A stretch of 64,000 bases of DNA. Source: an uncultured Bacteroidales bacterium (GTDB taxonomy: Bacteria > Bacteroidota > Bacteroidia > Bacteroidales > UBA932). The translations under genes and the position numbers were made by a program. The notes under the pieces are model-generated. The model saw only the letters and a program-made list of their open reading frames with translations. It did not search any database and was not told the DNA's origin. The DNA lies in assembly GCA_944323775.1 (NCBI GenBank), contig CALUTT010000023.1:62001-126000 (forward strand), read 5' to 3'. Every line of letters begins with the position of its first letter. Within the stretch, counting starts at the first letter, position 1. This document shows, one piece after another, positions 43,353 to 51,552 of the stretch.

Positions 43353-46166
43353 ATTACGATAACAAAGTTCAAAATACTGGCAGCTGTCGTCTGTCTGGTC
43401 TTCTCTTCGGTCGCGGCCGGAGCCGGGAGCTACGAATTCTACCGTTACGGAAGGGAGAACGGTCTCGACCCGACGGTGATCGAAGACATCAGACGCTGTT
43501 CCGAAGGCTACGTATGGCTCGCCACCTGGTCGGGGATATACAGATTCGACGGAAGCAGTTTCGACAGGTATACGCCAAGGCTGACCCCGCTCGACGAGCG
43601 ATTCGTCCGCATCGAAGTCGATGACAGGGCGGGCCGCCTGCTGGCTCTGAGCCACGGCGGAGAACTGTTCGTACTGGACAAAAGCAGCGGGGAAATGGCC
43701 AGGTTCGGCACTGACCTCAGATTCACTTCAATGTTCCGCATCGACACAGACCAGACTGCCCTGGTCACGGCACAAGGCAAGGTCATGATGCTCGGCGGCA
43801 GAGGCGGCTCCCAGGACCTGACCGAATACTACGACCCCGGGCCGGGCACCGCCGTCAACGACATTTTCAAGGACAACAGCGGGCGCATATACATACTCTG
43901 CGACAGCGGGACAGTCAGGGAAAGGGAACTTGTCAGCACTCTTCCAGCATTCTGCCACCTGAACGTCGGCAGCACCCTGTACATAGGGAGCACGGCCGGA
44001 CGTCTGATATTCATCAATGAAAAGGGAGAGATCCAGACACACCACACAGGTGCCGATGTCGACATCAGGATGCTGTCCGGAATACCTTCGGAATATTCCA
44101 TACTGATGGGATCCGCATCGGGCGGCATATTCAGGTTTTCTCCCGGCACAGGCGCCGAACCGATGCAGACCCCGTTCGCCGGCGAGGAGTTCAGGACGGC
44201 CAAAGGAGCCGAAGGCGAACTGTGGCTGTACTCAAGACACGGAAGCCTCAGTCTGTTTGACAGAGAATCGGGTAGCTTCATCCCGTTCTACGACAGCACC
44301 GCCCAGCATGAATGGGGACCGGAAACAAGACTGGGAGCGTTCCTCTGCGACTCTCAGAACATACTCTGGATTGCAGGCAGCCTCAGGGGCCTCGAGCGTG
44401 TGTGCCGCAACGACACCCCTTTCAGGATGCTTTCCATCACGGCGGAACAGGAGCCATCTCCGCACAACAGCGTACAGGCTCTGTTCCAGGCTTCGAACGG
44501 GCTGAACTTCATAGCGACAAGGGATGCTGAAGTACATGTATACGACCAGTCCATGACATACAGAATCGCCAGCTGGCCTGTCGCATCCACCGTGCAGTGC
44601 TTCACCCAGGACTCGGAAGGGACAATATGGATGGGTACGGAAGGCGACGGGTTGCTTGAAAATACAGCATCACGCCATGAATTCCCGGCTTTCCGCCCCA
44701 GATACTACAGGAACACGCCCGAATTCAACGGATCGAACGCCGACAATATCCACTCCCTGTGCACGGCCCCCGACGGCAAGGTCTGGATAGGGTCTCTGGA
44801 CGGAGGCCTTTCGTACCTGAGCACCGCTGACGGGCAGAGGCGCTTCATCAGCCGGAAGAACCGTCTCAGCCATATCTCTGACATGGCCGGCAGAATACGC
44901 CACGTCTGCATGGATACAGACGGAAAGACACTGTACGCGGCTGGCAGCGACGGCATACTGGCGTGCAGCAACCCCGAGGCCGAGCCGGAGAACATGGAGT
45001 TCCGGTGGTTCGGCAACCTCAGAGGCACTGATATCCGTCACCTGACCATATCGGCATCATCGGGGACGATATGCGCATCATCTTACGGAAACGGCTTCCT
45101 CTGTCTGGACAGCCACGACAGGAACGCACCTTACAAGGCCTACACCTTCACTGACGGAATGGCATCCAACTACGTGCTTTCATCAGTGGAAGACTTCAAG
45201 GGGAACATCTGGATAGTGACCGACGCCAGCCTGTGCCGCCTGAATCCACAGACGGGAAGCATTATCAGCTACCCGGCCGACAGGATAGCCCACAACATGC
45301 TGTTCAATGAAGGAGAGCCGTTTGTCACACGGGACGGGACCATCTGCCTGGGAACAAACTGCGGAGTGCTGTACTTCAATCCCGCCGAAATATCCAACAG
45401 CACATATTCTCCGAAACTGATGGTGACAGACGCATATATCAACGGCACCAGAATCAGCATGCAGGAAGGCAAGCCGATAAGGCTCGACAACAGCGACAGG
45501 TTGAGCCTCCGAGTCAAGGCCATAGACATGAAGGCTCCTGAGAAGGTCATGTACTCGTACAGTTTCACAAAGCAGAAGGCTCCCGCATGGAAGTCGCTCG
45601 GAACAGGAGATGCTCTGACATTCGACAGACTGCTTCCCGGAACGTACACTCTGTTTCTGCGTTCGACGAATGCCGACGGATACCCGGCCCACAACGATAC
45701 AGGCTTCACGGTAATCGTACGCAACCGCCTCTCACGGCTGCTATACCTCGCTGCACTGGTTCTGGCTGCGGGAATTGCAGCAATACGCATCATGGGTGCA
45801 AGGCGCAAGACAGGATCCCTCCCCTCCTCTACGGCACCGGACGACCCTTTCACCCTGAAGTTCGGAAGCCTGCTTGAAGCGAACCTGGACAACGCGGACT
45901 TTTCCCTCGACGACATGTGCAGGGAAATGGGAATGAGCCGCAACACACTCTACGACAGATGCCGGAGCAGGCTCGGGACCACTCCATCCGCCCGTCTTTC
46001 AGAGATACGCCTCCTCAAGGCAGCGGAATTGCTGAAAGACTCAAGGCTCAGCATCTCCCAGATCGCATATATGACCGGCTTCAACGACTCACACTACTTC
46101 AGCCGAGCCTTCAGAAAGCGCTTCGGGACAGCTCCGTCTGACTTCAGAAACGGAACGGCCGCCTGA
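43353..46166 (+). CDS. Membrane-spanning beta-propeller/AraC regulator without kinase domains
   Basis: The reading frame opens after a stop at 43350 and contains no ATG before the signal peptide: the first codons are ATT ACG ATA ACA AAG, then KILAAVVCLVFSSVAAGAG. The nearest GTG (43476) would remove the signal and the first propeller blade, so a non-AUG start near 43353-43359 is assumed (about 937 residues). Order: signal peptide, two-component-regulator propeller repeats (DSEGTIWMGTEGDGL, DGKVWIGSLDGGLS, KGNIWIVTDASL), a Y_Y_Y domain (near 700), one membrane helix (near 796-815) and a C-terminal AraC HTH (ISQIAYMTGFNDSHYFSRAFRKRFG). Histidine kinase and receiver domains of classical HTCS are absent, as in SusR-like one-component sensors. 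It lies between uxaC and kdgK-eda-exuT and probably senses uronide oligomers or uronic acids. Confidence 0.82.
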   Translation: MTITKFKILAAVVCLVFSSVAAGAGSYEFYRYGRENGLDPTVIEDIRRCSEGYVWLATWSGIYRFDGSSFDRYTPRLTPLDERFVRIEVDDRAGRLLALSHGGELFVLDKSSGEMARFGTDLRFTSMFRIDTDQTALVTAQGKVMMLGGRGGSQDLTEYYDPGPGTAVNDIFKDNSGRIYILCDSGTVRERELVSTLPAFCHLNVGSTLYIGSTAGRLIFINEKGEIQTHHTGADVDIRMLSGIPSEYSILMGSASGGIFRFSPGTGAEPMQTPFAGEEFRTAKGAEGELWLYSRHGSLSLFDRESGSFIPFYDSTAQHEWGPETRLGAFLCDSQNILWIAGSLRGLERVCRNDTPFRMLSITAEQEPSPHNSVQALFQASNGLNFIATRDAEVHVYDQSMTYRIASWPVASTVQCFTQDSEGTIWMGTEGDGLLENTASRHEFPAFRPRYYRNTPEFNGSNADNIHSLCTAPDGKVWIGSLDGGLSYLSTADGQRRFISRKNRLSHISDMAGRIRHVCMDTDGKTLYAAGSDGILACSNPEAEPENMEFRWFGNLRGTDIRHLTISASSGTICASSYGNGFLCLDSHDRNAPYKAYTFTDGMASNYVLSSVEDFKGNIWIVTDASLCRLNPQTGSIISYPADRIAHNMLFNEGEPFVTRDGTICLGTNCGVLYFNPAEISNSTYSPKLMVTDAYINGTRISMQEGKPIRLDNSDRLSLRVKAIDMKAPEKVMYSYSFTKQKAPAWKSLGTGDALTFDRLLPGTYTLFLRSTNADGYPAHNDTGFTVIVRNRLSRLLYLAALVLAAGIAAIRIMGARRKTGSLPSSTAPDDPFTLKFGSLLEANLDNADFSLDDMCREMGMSRNTLYDRCRSRLGTTPSARLSEIRLLKAAELLKDSRLSISQIAYMTGFNDSHYFSRAFRKRFGTAPSDFRNGTAA

Positions 46167-46198
46167 GAAGCGTCCCTTCCGGCATCAGGGAAAAAACA

Positions 46199-46230
46199 TT
46201 TGCGACCCAGTAGGGTTTTTGCTATATTTG
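46199..46230 (+). promoter_or_regulatory. Promoter of kdgK-eda-exuT
   Basis: TTTG (46199-46202), 20 nt, TATATTTG (46223-46230): a near-perfect Bacteroidota promoter. The kdgK ATG is 22 nt after the -7 box. Confidence 0.85.
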
Positions 46231-46240
46231 AGCAAAAACC
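46214..46240. promoter_or_regulatory. Inverted-repeat operator over the kdgK -7 box
   Basis: GGTTTTTGC (46214-46222) and GCAAAAACC (46232-46240) are perfect complements around a 9-nt spacer that is the -7 box itself. A bound dimer would block RNA polymerase, so repression is the simplest reading. The adjacent AraC-type regulator is a candidate, though AraC proteins usually read direct repeats. Confidence 0.6.
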
Positions 46241-46251
46241 TAACATAACCA

Positions 46252-47292
46252 ATGTCCAGAGTAATCACTTTCGGAGAAATAATGCTCCGGCTTTCAACAC
46301 CCGGATACCTGAGATTTTCCCAGGCAAGACAGTATGACGCCACATTCGGCGGCGGAGAAGCCAACGTCGCAGTGTCACTGGCAAATTTCGGCACAGACGT
46401 AAAGTTCGTCACCAGACTGCCGGACAACGACCTCGCCAGAGCCTGCATCAAAGAACTGAGGTCCTACGGGGTCGACACCTCTTCAATAATCACGGGTGGC
46501 GAGAGAATGGGGATCTACTTCCTTGAGACCGGAGCAGTCGCCCGTCCGAGCAAGGTGGTCTATGACCGGGCGCACTCCGCGATAGCCGACATCAATCCGG
46601 GCATGATAGACTGGAAGGAAGTCATGAAGGGGGCAGAATGGTTCCACTGGACGGGCATTACACCGGCCATCAGCCAGGGTGCCGCCGACACTTGCCTCGA
46701 GGCCGTAAAGGCAGCCAGCGAACTCGGACTGACTGTGTCATGCGATCTGAACTACCGCAAGAACCTGTGGAAATACGGCAAGAGCGCATCGGAAGTCATG
46801 CCGCAGCTCGTTTCGTACTGCGACATCATTCTAGGCAACGAAGAAGACGCCGAAAAAGTGTTCGGCATCAAGCCTGACGGATTCGACGTCAGCTCTACTG
46901 ACGGCAAAATAGAACAGGGGCAGTTCCTGAGCGTGGCCCGTCAGCTCATGGGACGGTTTCCCAAAGCCGGGAAGGTCATAATAACTCTCCGCGGATCGAT
47001 CAACGCCAACCATAACACATGGGGAGGTGTCCTCTACGACGGGAAGACCCTGTACGAGTCACCGCGATATGACATCACCCACATAGTCGACCGTGTCGGA
47101 GGCGGAGACTCATTCATGGGCGGTCTCATTTACGGCCTCCTGCAATATCCGCAGGACAGCGCCCGCGCCCTGAATTTCGCGGTAGCGGCGTCATGCCTCA
47201 AGCACACCGTATTCGGAGACTTCAACCAGGTCAGCGTCGAAGAGGTGGAAAAGCTCATGAAAGGAGACGGGTCAGGAAGAGTATCAAGATAG
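46252..47292 (+). CDS. kdgK: 2-keto-3-deoxygluconate kinase
   Basis: A 346-residue PfkB-family sugar kinase: ITFGEIMLRLSTPGYLRFSQA, the glycine-rich FGGGEANVAVSLANFG near residue 35, VSCDLNYRKNLWKYG, and the C-terminal VDRVGGGDSFMGGLIYGLL with the catalytic Asp. The substrate is set by context and by close similarity to KdgK forms: it phosphorylates KDG from uronate breakdown to KDPG for the adjacent aldolase. Confidence 0.92.
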   Translation: MSRVITFGEIMLRLSTPGYLRFSQARQYDATFGGGEANVAVSLANFGTDVKFVTRLPDNDLARACIKELRSYGVDTSSIITGGERMGIYFLETGAVARPSKVVYDRAHSAIADINPGMIDWKEVMKGAEWFHWTGITPAISQGAADTCLEAVKAASELGLTVSCDLNYRKNLWKYGKSASEVMPQLVSYCDIILGNEEDAEKVFGIKPDGFDVSSTDGKIEQGQFLSVARQLMGRFPKAGKVIITLRGSINANHNTWGGVLYDGKTLYESPRYDITHIVDRVGGGDSFMGGLIYGLLQYPQDSARALNFAVAASCLKHTVFGDFNQVSVEEVEKLMKGDGSGRVSR

Positions 47293-47307
47293 GAAAAACA
47301 GGAAAAT

Positions 47308-47973
47308 ATGGCACAATACAGCAAATTAACGGTTCTTCAGACCATAATGCAGACCGGCATGGTCCCGGTATTCTACAACCCGGACCCCGAAATCTCGAGA
47401 CAGATTCTGCGCGCATGCTACGAAGGCGGTGTCAGGGCGTTCGAATTCACCAACAGAGGTGATTTCGCACATGAGGTTTTCAGGGAACTCGTAAAATACG
47501 CCTCCGCAGAACTCCCCGGGATGATACTCGGCGTCGGTTCGGTCGTAGATCCGGCCACCGCCACCCTGTACATGCAGCTCGGGGCGAATTTCGTCGTAGG
47601 ACCGGTCTTCAATCCCGAAGTGGCCCCGGTATGCAACCGCAGGCTTATTCCATACATCCCCGGCTGCGGTTCGGCAAGCGAGATCAGCGCCGCGCAGGCG
47701 GCAGGATGTGACATCTGCAAAGTCTTCCCCGGAGACGTGCTCGGTCCGGCTTTCGTGAAAGACATCATGGGGCCCATGCCATGGAGCAAAATAATGGTGA
47801 CCGGAGGTGTGCAGCCTGACGAAGACAACCTCAGACAATGGTTCAAGGCCGGAGCTGCCTGCGTCGGCATGGGATCCAAGCTGTTTCCCAAGGATGCCCT
47901 GAAGTCAGGAGACTGGGAGCGCATCTCCATGATGTGCCGGCAATCCATGCAGACTATCGCAGCACTGATTTGA
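47308..47973 (+). CDS. eda: KHG/KDPG aldolase
   Basis: A 221-residue class I aldolase: [34 protein letters not shown] near the start (catalytic Glu in FEFTNRG), [27 protein letters not shown] with the Schiff-base Lys, and [14 protein letters not shown]. It splits KDPG into pyruvate and glyceraldehyde 3-phosphate, completing uronate breakdown after kdgK, 15 nt upstream. Confidence 0.94.
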   Translation: MAQYSKLTVLQTIMQTGMVPVFYNPDPEISRQILRACYEGGVRAFEFTNRGDFAHEVFRELVKYASAELPGMILGVGSVVDPATATLYMQLGANFVVGPVFNPEVAPVCNRRLIPYIPGCGSASEISAAQAAGCDICKVFPGDVLGPAFVKDIMGPMPWSKIMVTGGVQPDEDNLRQWFKAGAACVGMGSKLFPKDALKSGDWERISMMCRQSMQTIAALI

Positions 47974-47995
47974 CCACTTTGACCACACGGAAGAT

Positions 47996-49486
47996 ATGAC
48001 CACACAAAAGAAACTGATGACCAACTGGCGGTGGTGGATGGTTATGCTGCTTTTCCTGGCGACTACCATCAACTACATGGACCGTCAGGTACTGTCGCTG
48101 ACCTGGAAAGACTTCATTGCACCGGAATTCCACTGGAACGATGACCATTACGGCACCATCACGGCGGTGTTCTCGATCATTTATGCAGTATGCATGCTGT
48201 TCGCAGGCAAGTTCGTCGACTGGATGGGCACAAGGAAAGGATACCTCTGGGCCATCGGCATATGGTCGGCCGGAGCCTGCCTGCATGCAGTATGCGGAAT
48301 CTTGACCTGCCGTATAGAAGGGTTTGATTCGATACAGATTCTCAAGACGGTGGAAGACGGATCGGCTGCCGCCCTGGCGATAGCCTCGACCAGTGTCTGG
48401 CTGTTTATAGCGGCAAGGGCGATTCTGGCGCTTGGTGAAGCCGGCAACTTCCCCGCCGCAATAAAGACTACCGCCGAATACTTTCCCAAGAAGGACAGGG
48501 CATTCGCAACCTCCATTTTCAATGCCGGAGCATCGATCGGAGCGCTGATCGCACCGGCAAGCATTCCGCTGATCGCACAATATTTCAAGGACAGAGGTAT
48601 AGGCGAAGGCTGGGAGATGGCCTTCCTGATTATCGGTGCCATAGGTTTCCTTTGGATGGGACTGTGGGCGGCCATGTACGGCAAGCCTGAAAAGAGCAGG
48701 CACGTCAACGCGGCCGAACTCGCATACATCCACCAGGACGATGACGCAGAGACAAAGATGGAATCGGGCACGGATGAACGCGGAGAGTCCATCCCGCTGC
48801 TGCAATGTTTCAGATACAGGCAGACTTGGGCCTTCATCTTCGGGAAATTCTTCACCGACGGAGTCTGGTGGTTCTTCCTGTTCTGGGCTCCGGCCTATTT
48901 TTCCGACCAGTTCGGCTACACATCCTCGTCCAGGGAGAGCATCATGCTCATCACCACTCTGTACGCAATAGTCACAGTGGTCTCCATTTTCGGAGGATAT
49001 CTTCCGAAGATATTCGTGGAAAAGAAAAAGATGAATCCGTATGCCGGCAGAATGCTGGCAATGCTGATCTTCGCGTTCTTCCCGCTGTTTGCACTCTTCG
49101 CCCAGCCAATGGGAGTCCATTCGGCATGGTGGCCGGCGATTTTCATAGGACTCGCTGGAGCCGGGCACCAGGCATGGTCGGCTAATCTGTTCAGTACCAT
49201 AGGTGACATGTTTCCCAAATCGGCCGTCGCGACCGTCACAGGCATAGGAGGCATGGCAGGCGGCATAGGCTGCGCCCTGGTCCAGAAAGCCGCAGGAATG
49301 CTCTTCACCTGGTCTGAAGCCCAGGGATCGGGATTCTCGTTCTTCGGCTTTGAAGGAAAGGAGGGCGGATATTTTCTCGTCTTCTGCATATGCGGCCTCG
49401 CCTATGTTGCGGCATGGCTCGTCATGAAGGCACTTGTCCCCTCCTACAAACCAATAAGGATCGACAGGCAGAAGCGTACCCGTTGA
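47996..49486 (+). CDS. exuT: MFS hexuronate transporter
   Basis: A 496-residue major facilitator protein with about twelve membrane helices. It belongs to the anion:cation symporter group, as shown by TTINYMDRQVLSLTW near the first helix, SIIYAVCMLFAGKFVDWMGTRKG, RAILALGEAGNFPAAIKTTAEYFPKKDRA and TDGVWWFFLFWAPAYF. Context with kdgK, eda and uxaC indicates glucuronate or galacturonate uptake. It is 22 nt downstream of eda and ends the operon before a terminator. Confidence 0.93.
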   Translation: MTTQKKLMTNWRWWMVMLLFLATTINYMDRQVLSLTWKDFIAPEFHWNDDHYGTITAVFSIIYAVCMLFAGKFVDWMGTRKGYLWAIGIWSAGACLHAVCGILTCRIEGFDSIQILKTVEDGSAAALAIASTSVWLFIAARAILALGEAGNFPAAIKTTAEYFPKKDRAFATSIFNAGASIGALIAPASIPLIAQYFKDRGIGEGWEMAFLIIGAIGFLWMGLWAAMYGKPEKSRHVNAAELAYIHQDDDAETKMESGTDERGESIPLLQCFRYRQTWAFIFGKFFTDGVWWFFLFWAPAYFSDQFGYTSSSRESIMLITTLYAIVTVVSIFGGYLPKIFVEKKKMNPYAGRMLAMLIFAFFPLFALFAQPMGVHSAWWPAIFIGLAGAGHQAWSANLFSTIGDMFPKSAVATVTGIGGMAGGIGCALVQKAAGMLFTWSEAQGSGFSFFGFEGKEGGYFLVFCICGLAYVAAWLVMKALVPSYKPIRIDRQKRTR

Positions 49487-49502
49487 ACCTTTCCCGCTGA
49501 AA

Positions 49503-49534
49503 AAACAGGCTCCCTGAAAAGAGGGAGCCTGTTT
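49503..49534. terminator. Terminator between exuT and convergent barrel gene
   Basis: AAACAGGCTCCCT pairs with AGGGAGCCTGTTT (13 bp), loop GAAAAG. The T-rich tail on plus is short; A/T-rich ends would make it work in both directions. Confidence 0.8.
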
Positions 49535-49556
49535 CCGATATCACTTGTTTCCGATA

Positions 49557-50339
49557 TCAGAAATTGTATCCGAAACCGAGATTCAGATAGATCGGATACA
49601 TCGAAAACGTTATGGTGCTGAACTCCGGTCTGAAGATTCCGTTCATGCCCCAGGTCAGGTTCGTGTACAGCCTCAGGTGGCGGAACGCAGCCCATTCGCA
49701 TCCTGCCTGGAGTCCCCACAGGATTCTGCGGAGCTCCCTGCTGAAATCGTATCCGGCCACGGCACCGTCAGAGAACACGATCTTGTCGCCCGTAGGATTT
49801 CCTTCCCTGAGATACCCGTCATAGACTTCCCCTGAAAAGTTTCCGTTCAGAAGGACGGACAGGTATGGGCCGAACTGGACGACCCAGCGTTCATCAGGCT
49901 TCCAGCTTGCGAGAACAGGGAAATTGAGGTAGTCATTGCGCACATCGGTCTTCACATGACCGGACCAGTTACCCTTCAGACGGTTTCCGTCGCCGCCTAT
50001 AATCTCCATGCTGTAGTTCTTGACCATCGCACGCGTGGTCATGTTCTTGTTGTCAAGCCGGATACCGAAGGTCACGCCCCACACGCGGCCGGGATCAAGC
50101 CATTTCGTAGCCTCTCCGCTCAGCTGGATAGCAAGCGTCGGATTGAAACTGTCAATCTCGCGTATCTCCCGGGGAAGCGGCAGCGGCGAGCATCCGCCTA
50201 TGTTGAATCCGGCCTTCAGACCGAACTCCCACCCGGCACTTTCCGCTTTCTGCAATATCCGTGATGTCCAGGGCTGGGCTCCCGCCAGCATGCTGCACCC
50301 GGACAGGATGATGAAAAACGCAAAAAATTTCTTTATCAT
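49557..50339 (-). CDS. Outer-membrane beta-barrel (PorT-like)
   Basis: About 260 residues with signal peptide MIKKFFAFFIILSGCSMLAGAQ and alternating amphipathic strands typical of small outer-membrane barrels (GWEFGLKAGFNIGG, VWGVTFGIRLDNKN, FPVLASWKPDERWVVQFGPYLSVLL), ending in an aromatic residue (YLNLGFGYNF), the BAM-recognition feature. An alternative start at 50351 overlaps the upstream gene by 4 nt. It follows the PCMD protein gene in the same operon, a pair seen in Bacteroidota polysaccharide-related loci. Confidence 0.78.
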   Translation of the reverse strand: MIKKFFAFFIILSGCSMLAGAQPWTSRILQKAESAGWEFGLKAGFNIGGCSPLPLPREIREIDSFNPTLAIQLSGEATKWLDPGRVWGVTFGIRLDNKNMTTRAMVKNYSMEIIGGDGNRLKGNWSGHVKTDVRNDYLNFPVLASWKPDERWVVQFGPYLSVLLNGNFSGEVYDGYLREGNPTGDKIVFSDGAVAGYDFSRELRRILWGLQAGCEWAAFRHLRLYTNLTWGMNGIFRPEFSTITFSMYPIYLNLGFGYNF

Positions 50340-50347
50340 TGCTTCTG

Positions 50348-51478
50348 TCATTCAAATACGAGTTCGAGTTCATCTACGTACAACGTGCTTCCGACGGCGC
50401 CCCTGAATGAGGCCCCTCCTATGCTTGAAGACATGACGACGGAAATATTGTAGCCTCCAGTCCTGAGTTTCATCTCGTCGACAGACTTGCCGTAGCGGGC
50501 ATAATCGAAAGGAAGCTCGAAATAAGTCCACTCCTCCCTGCTGCCATGGTCAGGAATACGGGCAAGGGCAACCATCTGAGGATGTGCAAAATCATCATTG
50601 GCGATATTGCCGTCAAGCATAACGGTATTGCCCTCCTGGTCGGTGTTCTCATAGAAGATGGCATAGATGTCCATCTCATCCGTCCCGTCAACCATCGTGT
50701 TCCCCTCCTGCATCTGCGCACCAGGGACATACTTGTAATATCCGCAAAGCTTTATGGGCTTGCGGTTGCACTTGACGCCGAACTGAGTTGCTCCGAGAGG
50801 ATTGGACATCGCATCCCTGACATTGAACTGTCCGAAGAAAATATTTCCGGCGGCAATAGGCATGCCGACCAATGAGCCGAGACTCCCGGTCGAACAGGTA
50901 GTGAGCTTCACACACTTGCCTTCGACCCCTCCGTCAGCCTGAGAAGTCGGATATGCGTCACGGCCGGCAGAACCGGCGGACATCTTGAACCCGGCATTTC
51001 CGCTTGCCCAGGTCAGAGAACCGTCCGAATCAGTATCCGTAAACACGTCATACCCGGCATCGCTGTTGACAGTCTCGAAGCTATACTTTGAAGGAATGGG
51101 CCTCAACGTCTCCACATATGCCTGGACGGAATACACCCTCTGCCAGTTTCCGTCTTCCGAAGTCACCGTATAGCGTACCGGCTCGCTGAGATTCTGGATA
51201 CTGCCGCTGAGGGGCTCGATGGAGGCACCTTCCGTCAGAGTGAACCTGGGGGCCAGGTGAGTGAGGTCCACCCCTTCACGCACGGCGATATAGATCGGAT
51301 ATGCCTCAAGGGTGTAGTCATACGGAAGGTCAACGTTCACGGGATACGCCAGGACATCTTCCTGAAACGTGCACGAAAGGATGTCAGCCTCGGCATTCGG
51401 AGCCTCTTCCCTGATGCAGGCCGTCAGGATGAATGAAGCGGCAATCATCAGATGGCCAATAATTTTTCTTACTCTCAT
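50348..51478 (-). CDS. PCMD domain lipoprotein (putative carbohydrate-binding)
   Basis: A 376-residue protein with a lipoprotein signal ending ILTAC (Cys 21). Residues about 30-130 include an FN3-like domain (VNLDLPYDYTLEAYPIYIAVREGVDLTHLAP in pieces). The C-terminal 230 residues match the PCMD family (FETVNSDAGYDVFTDTDSDG, KPIKLCGYYKYVPG, AGGYNISVVMSSSIGG), found on the surface of gut Bacteroidota near polysaccharide loci and thought to be carbohydrate-linked. Its stop overlaps the partner barrel gene. Confidence 0.82.
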   Translation of the reverse strand: MRVRKIIGHLMIAASFILTACIREEAPNAEADILSCTFQEDVLAYPVNVDLPYDYTLEAYPIYIAVREGVDLTHLAPRFTLTEGASIEPLSGSIQNLSEPVRYTVTSEDGNWQRVYSVQAYVETLRPIPSKYSFETVNSDAGYDVFTDTDSDGSLTWASGNAGFKMSAGSAGRDAYPTSQADGGVEGKCVKLTTCSTGSLGSLVGMPIAAGNIFFGQFNVRDAMSNPLGATQFGVKCNRKPIKLCGYYKYVPGAQMQEGNTMVDGTDEMDIYAIFYENTDQEGNTVMLDGNIANDDFAHPQMVALARIPDHGSREEWTYFELPFDYARYGKSVDEMKLRTGGYNISVVMSSSIGGASFRGAVGSTLYVDELELVFE

Positions 51479-51495
51479 ATGTATTTGTTTTTGTC

Positions 51496-51531
51496 AAAGG
51501 CCGCCCCGCAGTAATACGGGGACGGCCTTTT
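51496..51531 (-). terminator. Terminator of the rpsO-pnp transcript
   Basis: On the minus strand AAAGGCCG(T)CCCCG pairs with CGGGGCGGCCTTT with one bulge, 22 nt after the pnp stop. It separates pnp from the PCMD gene. Confidence 0.75.
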
Positions 51532-51552
51532 CAAATCACGACGGCATGAAGT

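Noticed and set aside
46214..46240. Inverted repeat read as a terminator of the regulator gene
   Set aside because: The arms are A/T-rich, the loop is the -7 box of a consensus promoter, and no independent U-run follows, so an operator is the better reading.
47954..49168. 404-residue minus-strand ORF inside exuT
   Set aside because: It is the antisense shadow of a strongly recognised transporter; the translation is Cys/His/Arg-rich with no domain pattern.
49531..49560. Short direct repeat (TTTCCGATATCA twice) after the exuT terminator
   Set aside because: Two copies only, no mobile-element features; probably a small local duplication.
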